From Bacteroidota bacterium (GTDB taxonomy: Bacteria > Bacteroidota > Ignavibacteria > SZUA-365), in contig JAGTUW010000191.1 in NCBI GenBank assembly GCA_018224345.1, positions 1-19,330 on the forward strand: 19,330 nt of DNA, written 5' to 3'. Within the stretch, counting starts at the first letter, position 1. Each line of letters begins with the position of its first letter. The notes under the pieces were generated by a model, which saw nothing but the letters and a program-made list of their open reading frames with translations, made no database searches and had not been told where the DNA came from. The position numbers and the translations under genes are program-made. Positions 7,471 to 14,333 of the stretch are shown here, piece after piece.

Positions 7471-7708
7471 AAGGAAACCATGACGGATTGGACAGTCTGC
7501 ACCCATGTTGCAAAATGGAAGGCGAGAGTGTGCACGCCGGAAACATCATCGGAGCTATCGGATAAAAGCCCTCTGTGACCGCGGAAGCACAGGGGGATTT
7601 CTACGGTCCCACCGGCACTCTGCTCGACCCGGTGGACCGGCGAATCTGCCTTGTTTGTGGATGTAACAATTGATATGTTGTTTTGCTGAACAACCTTATG
7701 GACCCGAT

Positions 7709-8221
7709 ATGATCAAGCACTTCGTTCTTTCTCTACTCACGCTTCTCATCCTCACCGCCTGCGGTGATCAGGATGCGTCACAATTGATGGACAAGGCGAA
7801 AAATCTGCGCGAAAAGGGGCAGACCGCCGAAGCACTGGCATTGTTCGAGGAGATCGCCCGTGATCACGAAAACTCACCCGAGGCGCCGGAAGCCATGTAC
7901 GTCTCCGCGCAGATGTATTTCAATGAGCAACGCGATCCCGTCAAGGCGGCAACGACCTATGAACTGATTGCCGAAAAGTACCCCGAAAGCAGTTGGGCAC
8001 ACAGAGGACTGTTTTCGGCGGCTTATACCTACGCCAATGATATACGAAATCTCGAACGCGCCCGCATTGCGTACGAACGCTATCTGACGCAGTATCCGGA
8101 CAGTTCCATGGCGGCGACGGCGCAATTCGAACTGGAGAATCTCGGAAAAAGTCCGGAAGAATTGCTCGAATCAATGCAGGTCGGCCCGCAACCGATCACA
8201 GCGGACGTGGAATTCGAATAA
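7709..8221 (+). CDS. TPR-containing lipoprotein (170 aa)
   Basis: The start at ATG 7709 gives a lipoprotein signal: MIKHFVLSLLTLLILTAC with lipobox LTAC and lipidated Cys18. The open frame extends upstream to a TTG, which would add 13 residues with no signal value. The mature part is helical, with about three tetratricopeptide-like units ('EKGQTAEALALFEEIARDH', 'PVKAATTYELIAEKYPES', 'LERARIAYERYLTQYPDS'). This is the pattern of BamD/YbgF-type envelope scaffold proteins, though it is shorter than BamD and has no closer assignable role. The DUF58 gene starts 6 bases after its stop, so the two are one operon. No obvious Shine-Dalgarno is seen. Confidence 0.85.
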   Translation: MIKHFVLSLLTLLILTACGDQDASQLMDKAKNLREKGQTAEALALFEEIARDHENSPEAPEAMYVSAQMYFNEQRDPVKAATTYELIAEKYPESSWAHRGLFSAAYTYANDIRNLERARIAYERYLTQYPDSSMAATAQFELENLGKSPEELLESMQVGPQPITADVEFE

Positions 8222-8227
8222 CTGCAT

Positions 8228-9133
8228 ATGGCAAAAGAACAGAGCAGCAGCTACCTTCGTCCCGATGTCGTTTCGCGGCTCTCCACCATGGAGATGCGCG
8301 CGCGTCTGGTCGTGGAAGGCTTCATCACCGGATTGCATAAAAGCCCGTATCACGGGTTCAGTGTAGAGTTCGCCGAACACCGGCAGTACATGCCCGGTGA
8401 TGAAATCCGTCGTATCGACTGGAAAGTGCTGGGCCGTACGGACCGCTACTACATCAAGCAATTCGAGGAGGAAACCAATCTCAAATCCTACCTCGTCCTC
8501 GACACCAGCCGGTCCATGGATTTCAAATCCGGCGCCGATGTCACCAAGCTGCAATATGCTACCTGGCTGGCCGCAGCGCTGGCCTACCTGATGATGCGTC
8601 AGCAGGATGCCGTCGGACTGCTGACCTATGACGAGCAATTGCGGAAATATCTGCCACCGCATTCGACCAAGATCTATCTGCAGTCGATTCTGCTCGAACT
8701 CGAACGCGTGCAGGCGGCAAACGCAACGAGCACAGGACGCGCGTTGAACATGGCCGCCGAACGTCTGCACCGCCGCGGCCTGGTCATGATTTTCAGTGAT
8801 CTTTTCGACGACCCCGACGAGGTGCTTTCTGCACTCAAACACTTTCGCTACAATCAGCACGAAGTCATTCTCTTCCATATCCTCGATCCCCGTGAGAGAA
8901 ATTTCGATTTCGGAAGAGACGCGATTTTCCGGGACATGGAGAACAGCGAAGAGATGATGACGCAGCCACGGCAAATACAACGCGCCTATCGTGAGGCCAT
9001 GCGCGATTTCATCGCACGGTACAGAAAGGAATGCCGCGAACGCCGCATTGACTATGTCCTGCTCGATACCGCAACACCCTTCGATGTCGCACTATTCGAA
9101 TATCTGAACAAAAGAAAGAAAATCGGGGGCTGA
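8228..9133 (+). CDS. DUF58 domain (VWA-like) protein (301 aa)
   Basis: A soluble DUF58 protein. The hallmark block 'EFAEHRQYMPGDEIRRIDWK' at 48-66 is followed by 'YYIKQFEEETNL'. The von Willebrand A-like core has a MIDAS motif D92-T-S94-R-S96 ('VLDTSRSM') and a second acidic strand 'LVMIFSDLFDDPDEV'. DUF58 proteins usually work with a MoxR AAA+ ATPase in chaperone-like complex assembly; no MoxR gene is visible in this window. It starts 6 bases after the TPR lipoprotein and is followed 34 bases later by the Omp28-like lipoprotein. A 6-bp hairpin (9127-9142) overlaps its stop codon and may modulate readthrough to the next gene. Confidence 0.92.
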   Translation: MAKEQSSSYLRPDVVSRLSTMEMRARLVVEGFITGLHKSPYHGFSVEFAEHRQYMPGDEIRRIDWKVLGRTDRYYIKQFEEETNLKSYLVLDTSRSMDFKSGADVTKLQYATWLAAALAYLMMRQQDAVGLLTYDEQLRKYLPPHSTKIYLQSILLELERVQAANATSTGRALNMAAERLHRRGLVMIFSDLFDDPDEVLSALKHFRYNQHEVILFHILDPRERNFDFGRDAIFRDMENSEEMMTQPRQIQRAYREAMRDFIARYRKECRERRIDYVLLDTATPFDVALFEYLNKRKKIGG

Positions 9134-9142
9134 CTACAGCCC
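9127..9142 (+). other. Small hairpin across the DUF58 stop codon
   Basis: GGGCTG (9127-9132), loop ACTA, CAGCCC (9137-9142); the TGA stop 9131-9133 lies within it. It is followed by CTTTC only, so termination would be weak at best. It could be an attenuator or an RNA-end stabiliser, or chance. Confidence 0.35.
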
Positions 9143-9167
9143 GCTTTCACGTTGAAAGGATTCGCTC

Positions 9168-10226
9168 ATGAACGCATACACTCTCAGTTTGTCACTGCTC
9201 GCACTGCTCCTGCTGCTGCAGGGCTGTGATATCAGAGCCATCAATGAACCCGGCGAGGATATTCAACCACCCACGGTTTCTTTCGTCACTCCGCTGCCCA
9301 ATGACACGATAGCCGATGCAGTCGTTCCGATCCAACTCAATGCCGAAGATAATGACGCCGTCGTTTCCATCGCATTGTCGCTCAACAATGCCGAGCCGTT
9401 TCACATCCTGACATCCGAGCCCTGGGAAATTCAGCTCCCGACCGCTGACCTGGCCGAGGGGACACATGTGCTTCAGGCAACGGCAACCGACCGGGCCGGA
9501 AACGAAGGCACGGCAACCGTACAATTGCGAAAAGGCATCGTGGTACACGAGCATGTGCTGCGCATGGTGCTGGTGGAAGTCGTCACAAGCGCAAATTGTC
9601 CGCCCTGTGGCCCGGCCAACGAACTGTATCAACAGCAGAAGTCCACGACCTTCTTCCAGGAACGCGTTGCCACCGTCAAATATCATGTCTGGTGGCCGCG
9701 TCCGACGGACAAACTCTGGCATCATTCCTCCGAATGGGCCCGGCCGAGAGTCGAACATCTCTTCGATCCGAACGAGGGAGCTCCCATGGGCTTCGTCGAT
9801 GGACAAAAAATCAACAATCGCGCTTCAGATTGGATCGCGGCTGCAACAACTGCGGCCACTGAACTGGCCGATGCCAGGATAGAAATCGAAGAACATCATC
9901 GGAATGGAAACCTGATCCACCTGATCATCAGTGTGACGGGCATCAGCACTTCCTCCTTCAGCGACCTGCGCCTTCACACCGTCGTCACGGAAACGGATAT
10001 CGAGTACAACGACGGGAACTCCGAAGAAATTCACTACGACGTGATGCGTCGCATGTATCCCGATGCCGGAGGAGAACTGGTCTCGATACAGGACGGCCAG
10101 ACTTCCGTGTTCGAGCGCACGATTGAGATTCACGAAGAGTGGAATCCCGACAAGCTCAGCGTCGTGGTATTCCTGCAGAGCAGATCAGGCAGACAGGTGC
10201 TCCAGGCGGCGAAACTGCATCTGTAA
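9168..10226 (+). CDS. Lipoprotein with Ig-like and Omp28/thioredoxin-like domains (352 aa)
   Basis: Signal peptide with lipobox LLQGC and lipidated Cys20. Residues ~34-122 are a bacterial Ig-like module ('PPTVSFVTPLPNDTIA', 'GTHVLQATATDRAGNEGTATV'). From ~130 a thioredoxin-like, Omp28-related region begins 'VLVEVVTSANCPPCGPAN', with C144-P-P-C147 in the redox-motif position. It continues 'ERVATVKYHVWWP' and 'GAPMGFVDG', the cis-Pro-type segment. The C-terminal ~130 residues form a beta-rich domain as in other Omp28-type proteins of Bacteroidota. Likely in the periplasm or at the outer membrane; a thiol redox role is possible but inferred. The start is fixed by AAGGA at 9156-9160, seven bases before ATG. 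Last gene of the TPR-DUF58 run. Confidence 0.83.
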   Translation: MNAYTLSLSLLALLLLLQGCDIRAINEPGEDIQPPTVSFVTPLPNDTIADAVVPIQLNAEDNDAVVSIALSLNNAEPFHILTSEPWEIQLPTADLAEGTHVLQATATDRAGNEGTATVQLRKGIVVHEHVLRMVLVEVVTSANCPPCGPANELYQQQKSTTFFQERVATVKYHVWWPRPTDKLWHHSSEWARPRVEHLFDPNEGAPMGFVDGQKINNRASDWIAAATTAATELADARIEIEEHHRNGNLIHLIISVTGISTSSFSDLRLHTVVTETDIEYNDGNSEEIHYDVMRRMYPDAGGELVSIQDGQTSVFERTIEIHEEWNPDKLSVVVFLQSRSGRQVLQAAKLHL

Positions 10227-10351
10227 CGATTCCTTTCTTACTTTTTCCGGCTGTCCCACCCTCAACGGATGCATGTGCCTTCAACGCTTGGTGTCATGTG
10301 GAGGCCAGTCGTCTTCGGGAGAAAGACACACCTGCCCGGCACGCAGGCGCA

Positions 10352-11167
10352 TCAGCGTTGCATGGCGAACAGCGCCACGGCCACGGCATTGGCGACGTTG
10401 ATGGAATCGACCTGATTCCGCATGGGAATACTGAATCGTGCATCACTGATACGCAATGCCTTCTCCGAGAGGCCGGATGCCTCGCTCCCGAACAGCAGGC
10501 AGCGGGCACGTATGTCACCTGACGGTGAAAGATCCGTGCTGCCGCCATACGGCGTCGTGGCGATGAGCTGCCAGTTCCATTCCCTCTGACAGTACTGCAC
10601 TGTCCCGATCACATCGTCGCTGCGGTGTATTACGAGAGAAAACACATTCCCGAGAGAAACGCGCACGCTTCGGCGCAGCCAGGGACTGCAGGAATCCGTG
10701 CCAATGATCATTCCTTCCACACCGAAGGCCGCGCAGTTGCGCAATATCATTCCCATGTTTTCCGCATCGGCGATGCCTTCGAGCGCAACGAACACCGATG
10801 CAGAAGGGGCGTTGTGCTGCATATCTGCAAGTGACGGATTTGCCGGGATGACACCGATGGCCAGCAGACGCTTGTGCATCCGATACCCGACGATTTCTTC
10901 GAGAAGATTGTCGGGGGCAATGTACAGAATCGTTTCGGAATGCTGTGGAAACCGGAATGCACCGGCAAGTGCGTGCAACCAATCCTCACTGAGCAGCAGC
11001 GAATGTACGCGAAGAGAGGAAGCGATAAGGGCGCGGACCGCTTTTTCTCCTTCGGCGACACAGAAGCCATCGCTCCAGTGATGCGTGCGACCGCGCAGCG
11101 TTCGATACGGTTCGAGTTCGCTGTGTCCGAGCGAGGTCACGGGAACGATACGCAGCTTCTCCGTCAT
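10352..11167 (-). CDS. SpoU/TrmH-family RNA 2'-O-methyltransferase (271 aa)
   Basis: A SPOUT-class methyltransferase that would use S-adenosylmethionine to methylate a ribose 2'-OH in rRNA or tRNA. An N-terminal RNA-binding part (~1-110, 'FCVAEGEKAVRALI') precedes the knotted catalytic domain. Motif 1 is at 136-149 (ENMGMILRNCAAFG, with N137 and R143), motif 2 at 225-234 (LFGSEASGLS) and motif 3 at 247-264 (IPMRNQVDSINVANAVAV). The substrate (23S rRNA or tRNA) cannot be decided, so no symbol is given. ATG 11167 was chosen because it gives the 4-bp ATGA overlap with the DUF445 gene; an upstream ATG at 11200 would lie inside that gene. Confidence 0.92.
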   Translation of the reverse strand: MTEKLRIVPVTSLGHSELEPYRTLRGRTHHWSDGFCVAEGEKAVRALIASSLRVHSLLLSEDWLHALAGAFRFPQHSETILYIAPDNLLEEIVGYRMHKRLLAIGVIPANPSLADMQHNAPSASVFVALEGIADAENMGMILRNCAAFGVEGMIIGTDSCSPWLRRSVRVSLGNVFSLVIHRSDDVIGTVQYCQREWNWQLIATTPYGGSTDLSPSGDIRARCLLFGSEASGLSEKALRISDARFSIPMRNQVDSINVANAVAVALFAMQR

Positions 11168-12426
11168 GGGAACACGTAGTATTTGAGAAGAAATATGCAA
11201 GCGCCGACAAGTCCTCCGACTATCGCTCCATTGACGCGTATATATTGAAGATCTCCGCCCACTTTTTCTTCTATCTGTCTGACCATCTGTTTGTCGTCGA
11301 GTTTTTCGAGGTTTCGTTGCACCATGGCACCGATTTCCCCGTGATGTTGTTCGACCAGGGCAGCGATTTTTTCTTTCAGCCAGTGATCGAGACTTTCCTG
11401 TGCCGCTTTGTTTTCCATGAACTTTTGCAGACCACGTTCGAGAGACGTGCGCAGTTGCTGCATGACCAGGGAATCCTTTTCCTCCAGATCCTCCAGCAGC
11501 CAGTCGCGAAGCCGACGTACGGGCCGCTCCAGCAGCTCCGTTGCGCGTCCGCTGTACAACAATTCATGTCGCCACCGCTCCAGGTTGGTCCGTAATTCCG
11601 TATTCGTTTCCAGGCCGTCGATCATGCGCTTCAACCAGAGTTCGAAATCCGTTCGGGCGGGATGGTCTTTCTCGTCACGCATGCGTGCCAATTCATCTTC
11701 TATCGTTCTGACGATGGCTTCCGCGAGTTCCTCGTAGTTCAGTGTATTAGTGTTCTCCGCCAGCCAGATACCGATACGCCGCAACGGATTACTGGCGTAC
11801 TGTTCGGCAATATCGCGCAGGTGGTGAATGATGGCAGCGCGTATTTCCGGTGTATTCAGCCAGCCGGCAGCATAACCGATGGAGTGCGAAAACAGGTTCC
11901 GGTGCCAGCCCTGTGCCATACCCTGCCGGCCGGCAAGACGCACCCAGCGCAACAGATCATCGCCCTGCACATGGCGTGCAATGATTTGTGTCAGATACGC
12001 AGCGGATCGTTTTTCATCGAAATCACGGACGATTTCCTTCAACACCGATTGCACGCCCTCAAGCAACCGTTCCCGGTTTTCCTCCGTTTCCAGGGTCCCG
12101 AGCAGCATGCCGCTGAAATTCCATCCCTCGATACGTTCGCGAATGGCATCCTTGGCCAGCCATCGATTCTGCACCATGTCGATAATCGCACCGGTGATCT
12201 TCGCGCGATGCCTGAGAATGATCGCGGTGTGCGGAATGGGTATGCCAAGCGGATGCCGGAACAGCGCGACGACGGCAAACCAGTCGGCAAGTCCTCCGAT
12301 CATCGAAGCTTCGGCGAACGCATGCAGCAGGCCCCAGACAAAGACATCGCGCAGGGGCAGAGTGACGAGGAAGAGCGCTGTCGCCAGGGCCAGTGATACA
12401 GGTGCAAGAATTCTCGTGTTGCTCAT
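11164..12426 (-). CDS. DUF445 family membrane protein (420 aa)
   Basis: A YjiN-like DUF445 protein. The conserved N-terminal block 'EASMIGGLADWFAVVALFRH' followed by 'PLGIPIPHTAIILRHRAKI' is diagnostic. One hydrophobic segment lies near residues 8-25 and one at the C-terminus ('AIVGGLVGACIFLLKYYVF'). The long region between is helical and charged, probably coiled coil, and would lie outside the membrane. Function is unknown across the family; an envelope role is usually assumed. ATG 12426 is chosen over TTG 12435. Its stop overlaps the start of the RNA methyltransferase by 4 bases (ATGA), so the two are translationally coupled. Confidence 0.92.
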   Translation of the reverse strand: MSNTRILAPVSLALATALFLVTLPLRDVFVWGLLHAFAEASMIGGLADWFAVVALFRHPLGIPIPHTAIILRHRAKITGAIIDMVQNRWLAKDAIRERIEGWNFSGMLLGTLETEENRERLLEGVQSVLKEIVRDFDEKRSAAYLTQIIARHVQGDDLLRWVRLAGRQGMAQGWHRNLFSHSIGYAAGWLNTPEIRAAIIHHLRDIAEQYASNPLRRIGIWLAENTNTLNYEELAEAIVRTIEDELARMRDEKDHPARTDFELWLKRMIDGLETNTELRTNLERWRHELLYSGRATELLERPVRRLRDWLLEDLEEKDSLVMQQLRTSLERGLQKFMENKAAQESLDHWLKEKIAALVEQHHGEIGAMVQRNLEKLDDKQMVRQIEEKVGGDLQYIRVNGAIVGGLVGACIFLLKYYVFP

Positions 12427-12799
12427 GTGTTCCAATGACTCGTGTAGCGTTTCAAATTACGTCCCTGCGGAGTGAAGGACAAACCCACGATCGCGTGTTT
12501 CATACGCAGGTAAAGAATAATTCGCTGACGTGTGTTCATCCGGGAGTTACTGTGGGTGTTGCAGACACCGTCCCTGCGTAGTCATAACCCGCCTGCGACC
12601 GGGGCGGTGCAGTCATCACGTTCTGCGGGGAAAGGACATTCTGCCCGAACTCCGCTCTCTGCCGAATCGGAATTCTGCTTCTGCGAAAGCTTGAAGGTGC
12701 GGACATCCCGGACGGGGAGGTTTGCGAATCACTTCATCCCCACCTAATTTGATATACTGAACACATGTTGAGTAAACAGGGCTTTGCGAAGCACAGAAC
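12427..12799. other. Intergenic region between divergent genes
   Basis: No gene is supported. The region must hold the promoters for the minus-strand DUF445 unit and the plus-strand methyltransferase, but no clear pair stands out. TAATTTG and TATACT at about 12747-12758 are AT-rich candidates for the plus side. A 14-base near-repeat (CGTCCCTGCGGAGT at 12460-12473 and CGTCCCTGCGTAGT at 12569-12582, one mismatch) suggests a short dispersed motif. Open frames on both strands here are short and lack family features. Confidence 0.45.
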
Positions 12800-13591
12800 A
12801 TGACCGAACAGGAACGTCTCAAGAGGGAGCAGGAATTTCAGGATGCACGCATTCTCGAAGAGGATACCGCCCGGCAAGCGGCGACGAAGTATTACATTCT
12901 GATGCAGCGAGCGCGGGAGAAATATAACCGGCGCATTCTGACGCTGGCACCCGGTCGCCGTTTGCTTGAGTATGGCTGCAGCGACGGGGAGGCCACACGG
13001 CTCTGGGCGGAACAGGGGGCGCAGTGTACGGGAATCGACATTTCTCCTGAAGCGATACGTCACGCACGTATGCGTGCCGAAGAAGCCGGTTTGCACATAC
13101 GCTACGAAGTCATGAATGCCGAAGCTATGTCTTTCGACGATGCGAGCTTCGACGTCGTCGTGGGCACCGGCATTCTTCATCATCTCGAACTCGACAGCGC
13201 CTACGCCGAGATCGCCCGTGTGCTCAGTGATGACGGACACGCGATCTTCATCGAACCGCTGGGACACAATCCGCTGATCAATCTCTATCGCAGATTGACT
13301 CCCGCGATGCGTTCCGAGGACGAACACCCACTACGCATCGGTGATCTGGGCCTGGCCTCCCGGTATTTCGGCCACGTGAATGTTCACTACCAGAATCTCT
13401 TCACCTTCGCCGGCCTGCCTTTTCGCAACACCCGACTGTTTCCTCCCTTGCACGGTTTTCTTCGTGGCATCGATGCTGCGCTCTTCACTGTCCTTCCATT
13501 CACGAAACGTATGGCCTGGCTCGTCTACATCGAATGTTCGCAACCGGTCCGCAACAGGATCGGTGGCGTGCAAGCAGATAATTCAATGTGA
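12800..13591 (+). CDS. Class I SAM-dependent methyltransferase (263 aa)
   Basis: A Rossmann-fold methyltransferase. Motif I is LLEYGCSDG (55-63) for SAM binding, the acidic motif II is GIDIS (78-82), and a motif III-like region is NAEAMSFDDASFDVV (106-120). 'GTGILHHL' (122-129) closes the Methyltransf_11-type core. A C-terminal part with 'EPLGHNPLINLYRRLTP' and 'RSEDEHPL' resembles methyltransferases acting on small molecules, quinone or cell-surface sugars; the substrate is not known. An N-terminal helix (1-48) precedes the fold. It stands alone between two gene-free intervals. No clear Shine-Dalgarno precedes ATG 12800; the next Met is internal to the helix. Confidence 0.88.
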   Translation: MTEQERLKREQEFQDARILEEDTARQAATKYYILMQRAREKYNRRILTLAPGRRLLEYGCSDGEATRLWAEQGAQCTGIDISPEAIRHARMRAEEAGLHIRYEVMNAEAMSFDDASFDVVVGTGILHHLELDSAYAEIARVLSDDGHAIFIEPLGHNPLINLYRRLTPAMRSEDEHPLRIGDLGLASRYFGHVNVHYQNLFTFAGLPFRNTRLFPPLHGFLRGIDAALFTVLPFTKRMAWLVYIECSQPVRNRIGGVQADNSM

Positions 13592-13877
13592 GAATCCACC
13601 GAGGGCAAGGAGAATGAGGGAAATGAGGAATTGCACCACCCCGCCGAAGCAAAGCGAAGACGGGGTGCGCTCTGTAGTGCCATTCTGTGGTGCTGTTTCA
13701 GTGCAAATTGGAGTGACCTGTCTGGCGTCATGACTTCGAATGACAAAGGGGCTTCGGATGCGCATATCCCCTTTAGACAGCGCGTATTCCACGATCAGCG
13801 ATGAACAACGCTGTTGGCAGCGGGGGAGTTCGGCGGTTGCATAGCCGGAATATTCGATAGCTCCAATACGAATATTC

Positions 13878-13909
13878 TTGATATTGATAAACAATGTCCG
13901 TAATATCAA
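13878..13909. promoter_or_regulatory. AT-rich inverted repeat, possible operator
   Basis: TTGATATT and AATATCAA are perfect 8-bp arms separated by 16 bases, inside an AT-rich patch about 240 bases before the peptidase start. The form suits a dimeric DNA-binding protein, but no regulator is linked and the spacing to a promoter is unknown. Confidence 0.3.
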
Positions 13910-14134
13910 TTCACCGTGCAGCAACGAGGTCCCATGACCCGGCAAACATGCACATATCTTCCTTGTGCAGTTTGCACTTCGCAGCCAGCGGAAGCACCTC
14001 GCCATTCTTCTCCCGGACCATGGCAGATCTTGCATCATCGCTGTAATATGATTCCGTGCCGGTTTGCTTCTGTGATCGATGCTATCGACGGTACCGTCAG
14101 TACCATTTCATATATCCAACCCTTCAACATCTAC

Positions 14135-14139
14135 AGGAG
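14135..14139 (+). promoter_or_regulatory. Strong Shine-Dalgarno (AGGAG) deciding the peptidase start
   Basis: AGGAG ends six bases before ATG 14146. It is among the best ribosome binding sites in the window and has no other start to serve. This is the main reason for treating ATG 14146 as the natural start of the peptidase gene although the two are out of frame here. Confidence 0.75.
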
Positions 14140-14145
14140 ACCTCG

Positions 14146-14232
14146 ATGAAAGTGTTACTTGAACACAATGCCGTAAGCCCCCCCCCCAAGGGACTTACGA
14201 CACCACCGCATCAACTGACAATATCAATGTAG
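14146..14232 (+). CDS. Short 5' reading frame of the peptidase gene, ended by a C-tract frameshift (28 codons)
   Basis: ATG 14146, preceded by AGGAG, encodes MKVLLEHNAVS, then three Pro codons from the C10 run, and ends at TAG 14230-14232. Taken alone it would be a 28-residue peptide of no known type. If the tract had 11 or 8 cytosines, the same start would continue without a stop into the peptidase frame. I read it as the N-terminal coding segment of the downstream gene in a frame-off state. A genuine upstream leader peptide is the alternative. Confidence 0.6.
   Translation: MKVLLEHNAVSPPPKGLTTPPHQLTISM
14172..14199 (+). other. Hairpin enclosing the C tract
   Basis: CGTAAG (14172-14177) pairs with CTTACG (14194-14199). 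After one C-A mismatch, three cytosines of the tract can pair with GGG at 14190-14192. The remaining cytosines and AA form the loop. Such a structure around a homopolymer may favour polymerase slippage or affect translation near the start; this is inferred from the pairing only. Confidence 0.4.
14178..14187 (+). repeat. Poly(C)10 tract, candidate phase-variation switch
   Basis: Ten consecutive cytosines begin 29 bases after ATG 14149-side coding starts, within the first 14 codons of the reading frame from 14146. I noticed no comparable homopolymer elsewhere in the window apart from the A7/T7 terminator arms. With C10 the frame closes at 14232; with C11 or C8 it opens into the metallopeptidase; with C9 it meets a TGA soon after the tract. 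Confidence 0.8.
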
Positions 14233-14333
14233 CCGAAACACACGGTAATTACCGGGGCCGGAGGAGAGGCGGGCACCGCTTCGAACCTGTCTATACAATA
14301 CGATTTACAATTGTCGTTTTTTTCACTGCCGCA

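Larger units (their letters stand above)
7326..7708. other. Gene-free interval with short repeats and palindromes
   Basis: No convincing gene is seen. The interval holds, in order: a GAGTTAA direct repeat (7344-7370); a purine-rich 'GGAAATGAGGGGAATAAGGG' stretch leading into CACCACAG and TTCACAG repeats (7377-7432); a palindrome (7449-7470); a second hairpin (CCCTCTGTG at 7569-7577 with CACAGGGGG at 7588-7596); and a third, bulged one (7604-7615 with 7629-7639). A 68-codon open frame at 7372-7578 consists of these repeats and is not credible as a protein. A promoter for the downstream lipoprotein should lie here; TTTG 7654-7657 with TATGTTG 7674-7680 weakly resembles the Bacteroidota TTTG/TAnnTTTG pattern. 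Confidence 0.6.
13592..14145. other. Gene-free interval upstream of the secreted peptidase
   Basis: No credible gene. A 151-codon minus-strand open frame (13583-14038) has no family features and runs through repeats. The interval holds a purine-rich 'AATGAGGGAAATGAGGAATTGCACCAC' type stretch (13609-13639) like the one at 7377-7412, and a hairpin with 7-bp arms (CACCCCG 13637-13643, CGGGGTG 13661-13667). There is also an AT-rich inverted repeat TTGATATT (13878-13885) and AATATCAA (13902-13909). The last could be an operator for the peptidase gene; that is a guess. No promoter is called with confidence. Confidence 0.55.

Noticed and set aside
7372..7578. 68-codon plus-strand open frame after the permease
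   Set aside because: Its sequence is made of intergenic repeats and the palindrome; no Shine-Dalgarno and no protein-like pattern.
13583..14038. 151-codon minus-strand open frame in the gap before the peptidase
   Set aside because: It passes through the repeat/hairpin stretch, overlaps the methyltransferase end and has no family features or ribosome binding site that I can see.
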